This document shows, one piece after another, positions 7,113-7,387 of a stretch of DNA of 7,387 bases; the stretch's first letter is position 1; the number at the start of each line of letters is the position of its first letter. A program made the translations under genes and the position numbers. Source of the stretch: a bacterium (GTDB lineage Bacteria > Fidelibacterota > UBA2242); the NCBI GenBank assembly GCA_018895675.1, contig JAHIOG010000425.1:1-7387 (forward strand), in the 5' to 3' direction. The notes below the pieces were generated by a model that was given only the letters and a program-made list of their open reading frames with translations, was not told where the DNA came from and did not search any database.

Positions 7113-7123
7113 AGTCACTAAGA
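7100..7123. repeat. Three-unit 8-bp tandem repeat (CACNAAGN)
   Basis: Three consecutive 8-mers read CACGAAGG, CACAAAGT and CACTAAGA on the plus strand, all fitting CACNAAGN, with CGC just before. I recognise this as the CCACGAAGGCACAAAG-type degenerate repeat found between genes in many unrelated bacterial genomes, but I could not search for copies. A related sequence in the opposite orientation lies at 7172-7187 (reverse complement CGAAGGAACACGAAGT). Confidence 0.6.
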
Positions 7124-7146
7124 ACATGAATAATAGAAACCATTTG

Positions 7147-7156
7147 TCCTATAGGA
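7147..7156. repeat. Perfect 10-bp palindrome TCCTATAGGA
   Basis: TCCTATAGGA equals its own reverse complement. It lies midway between the tandem repeat and the nested repeat block. On the plus strand TTAGTTTTTATT follows it, but the palindrome has no loop, so it is not a convincing terminator. It could be a dimeric protein-binding site or chance. Confidence 0.35.
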
Positions 7157-7170
7157 TTAGTTTTTATTAA

Positions 7171-7218
7171 TACTTCGTGTTCCTTCGACTTCGCTCAGGA
7201 CATACTTGGTGTCTTTTC
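7171..7218. repeat. Nested repeat: CTTCGACTTCGCTCAGG-type element between imperfect direct repeats
   Basis: The plus strand carries TCCTTCGACTTCGCTCAGGA at 7181-7200, a form of the dispersed CCTTCGACNNNGCTCAGG sequence that I recall from intergenic regions of many genomes. It sits between two similar 16-mers, TACTTCGTGTTCCTTC (7171-7186) and TACTTGGTGTCTTTTC (7203-7218), which agree at 12 of 16 positions. The layout looks like one repeat type joined to or inserted into another. No transposase or long terminal repeats are present. Confidence 0.5.
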
Positions 7219-7271
7219 TCGGAGAGATTCTCCATAGAGTCCGCTGTGACCTTCGGAAGTGGCATTGTAGT

Positions 7272-7385
7272 TCATGGCTTTTCCAACTTTGGTTTTGCTT
7301 CGTGCGCTTTATAAACAGATTTCTTCTCAAATAAATTATTGGAAAGATATTTATGAATGATACTGGAAACTAGTGTTTGATACGG
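7272..7385 (-). CDS. CopG/ribbon-helix-helix family antitoxin (C-terminal fragment)
   Basis: The frame is open from the right edge to a TGA at 7272-7274 and encodes 37 residues beginning PYQTLVSSIIHKYLSNNLFE. The motif PYQTL(I/V)SS(I/L)(I/L)HKY is characteristic of the last helix of CopG-type antitoxins (the COG5304/COG3514 style, often described as predicted DNA-binding CopG/RHH family). Such proteins neutralise a small type II toxin and usually autorepress their operon. The N-terminus and most of the RHH domain lie beyond the window. A BrnT- or RelE-like toxin gene would be expected just upstream, also outside. The tail after HKYLSNNLFEKK (about 15 further residues, lysine-rich) is longer than I remember for the family and may read into repeat-like DNA, so a degraded or altered 3' end is possible. 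Identification rests on a short motif. Confidence 0.65.
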   Translation of the reverse strand, partial: PYQTLVSSIIHKYLSNNLFEKKSVYKAHEAKPKLEKP

Positions 7386-7387
7386 CA

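Larger units (their letters stand above)
7037..7271. other. Non-coding gap with degenerate repeats
   Basis: These 235 bp separate the antitoxin tail from the thymidylyltransferase start. They hold the weak promoter candidate, the 8-bp tandem repeat, the TCCTATAGGA palindrome, the nested repeat block and a 5-bp-stem hairpin (7221-7233, GGAGA/TCTCC with loop GAT). I find no convincing gene or RNA gene here. A 26-codon frame (7195-7275, minus strand) is treated only as an observation. Confidence 0.7.

Noticed and set aside
7221..7233. Hairpin GGAGA-GAT-TCTCC as a terminator after the antitoxin gene
   Set aside because: The stem is only 5 bp and no run of U follows on the minus strand, so it does not look like an intrinsic terminator.
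1..7387. CRISPR array, tRNA or rRNA gene, prophage or insertion-sequence genes
   Set aside because: No regularly spaced long repeats, no cloverleaf or rRNA-like stretches, and no transposase or phage protein on either strand. Non-coding space totals only a few hundred bases.

Overview
The window is a stretch of bacterial chromosome in which every convincing gene is read on the minus strand, so transcription runs from high to low coordinates. It has moderate-to-low GC, is very densely packed, and holds ordinary core genes. The versions of PurN, deoxynucleoside kinase, PurH, MreB and MreC, and the order purN-purH-mreB-mreC, look most like the Bacteroidota/FCB side of the bacterial tree (for example Calditrichota, Marinimicrobia or KSB1-type lineages). 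That placement is from memory of family sequences and gene order, not from a search, and the phylum is not certain.

Layout in order of transcription: (1) 7272-7385, the last 37 residues of a CopG/ribbon-helix-helix antitoxin, cut by the right edge; (2) 7037-7271, a short non-coding stretch with degenerate repeats; (3) a long-form glucose-1-phosphate thymidylyltransferase (rmlA type); (4) mtaB, a tRNA methylthiotransferase; (5) a deoxynucleoside kinase; (6) a 95-bp gap with a possible weak promoter; (7) purN; (8) purH; (9) mreB; (10) mreC, which runs off the left edge after 245 residues. Junctions are tight: 2-nt gap, 8-nt overlap, 95-nt gap, 4-nt ATGA overlap, 14-nt gap and 5-nt gap. This suggests one or two operons with translational coupling.

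By function, the right half makes an activated deoxysugar precursor, modifies tRNA and salvages deoxynucleosides. The left half carries out the one-carbon steps of de novo purine synthesis (GAR to formyl-GAR in PurN, AICAR to IMP in PurH) and then enters the rod-shape/elongasome genes. mreD, a class B PBP (mrdA) and rodA would be expected beyond the left edge.

The core operon holds no undescribed system that I can see. The accessory-looking material is confined to about 7040-7387: the antitoxin tail, a three-unit 8-bp tandem repeat, and a CCTTCGACTTCGCTCAGG-type dispersed repeat nested between imperfect direct repeats. Three of the six complete genes use non-ATG starts.
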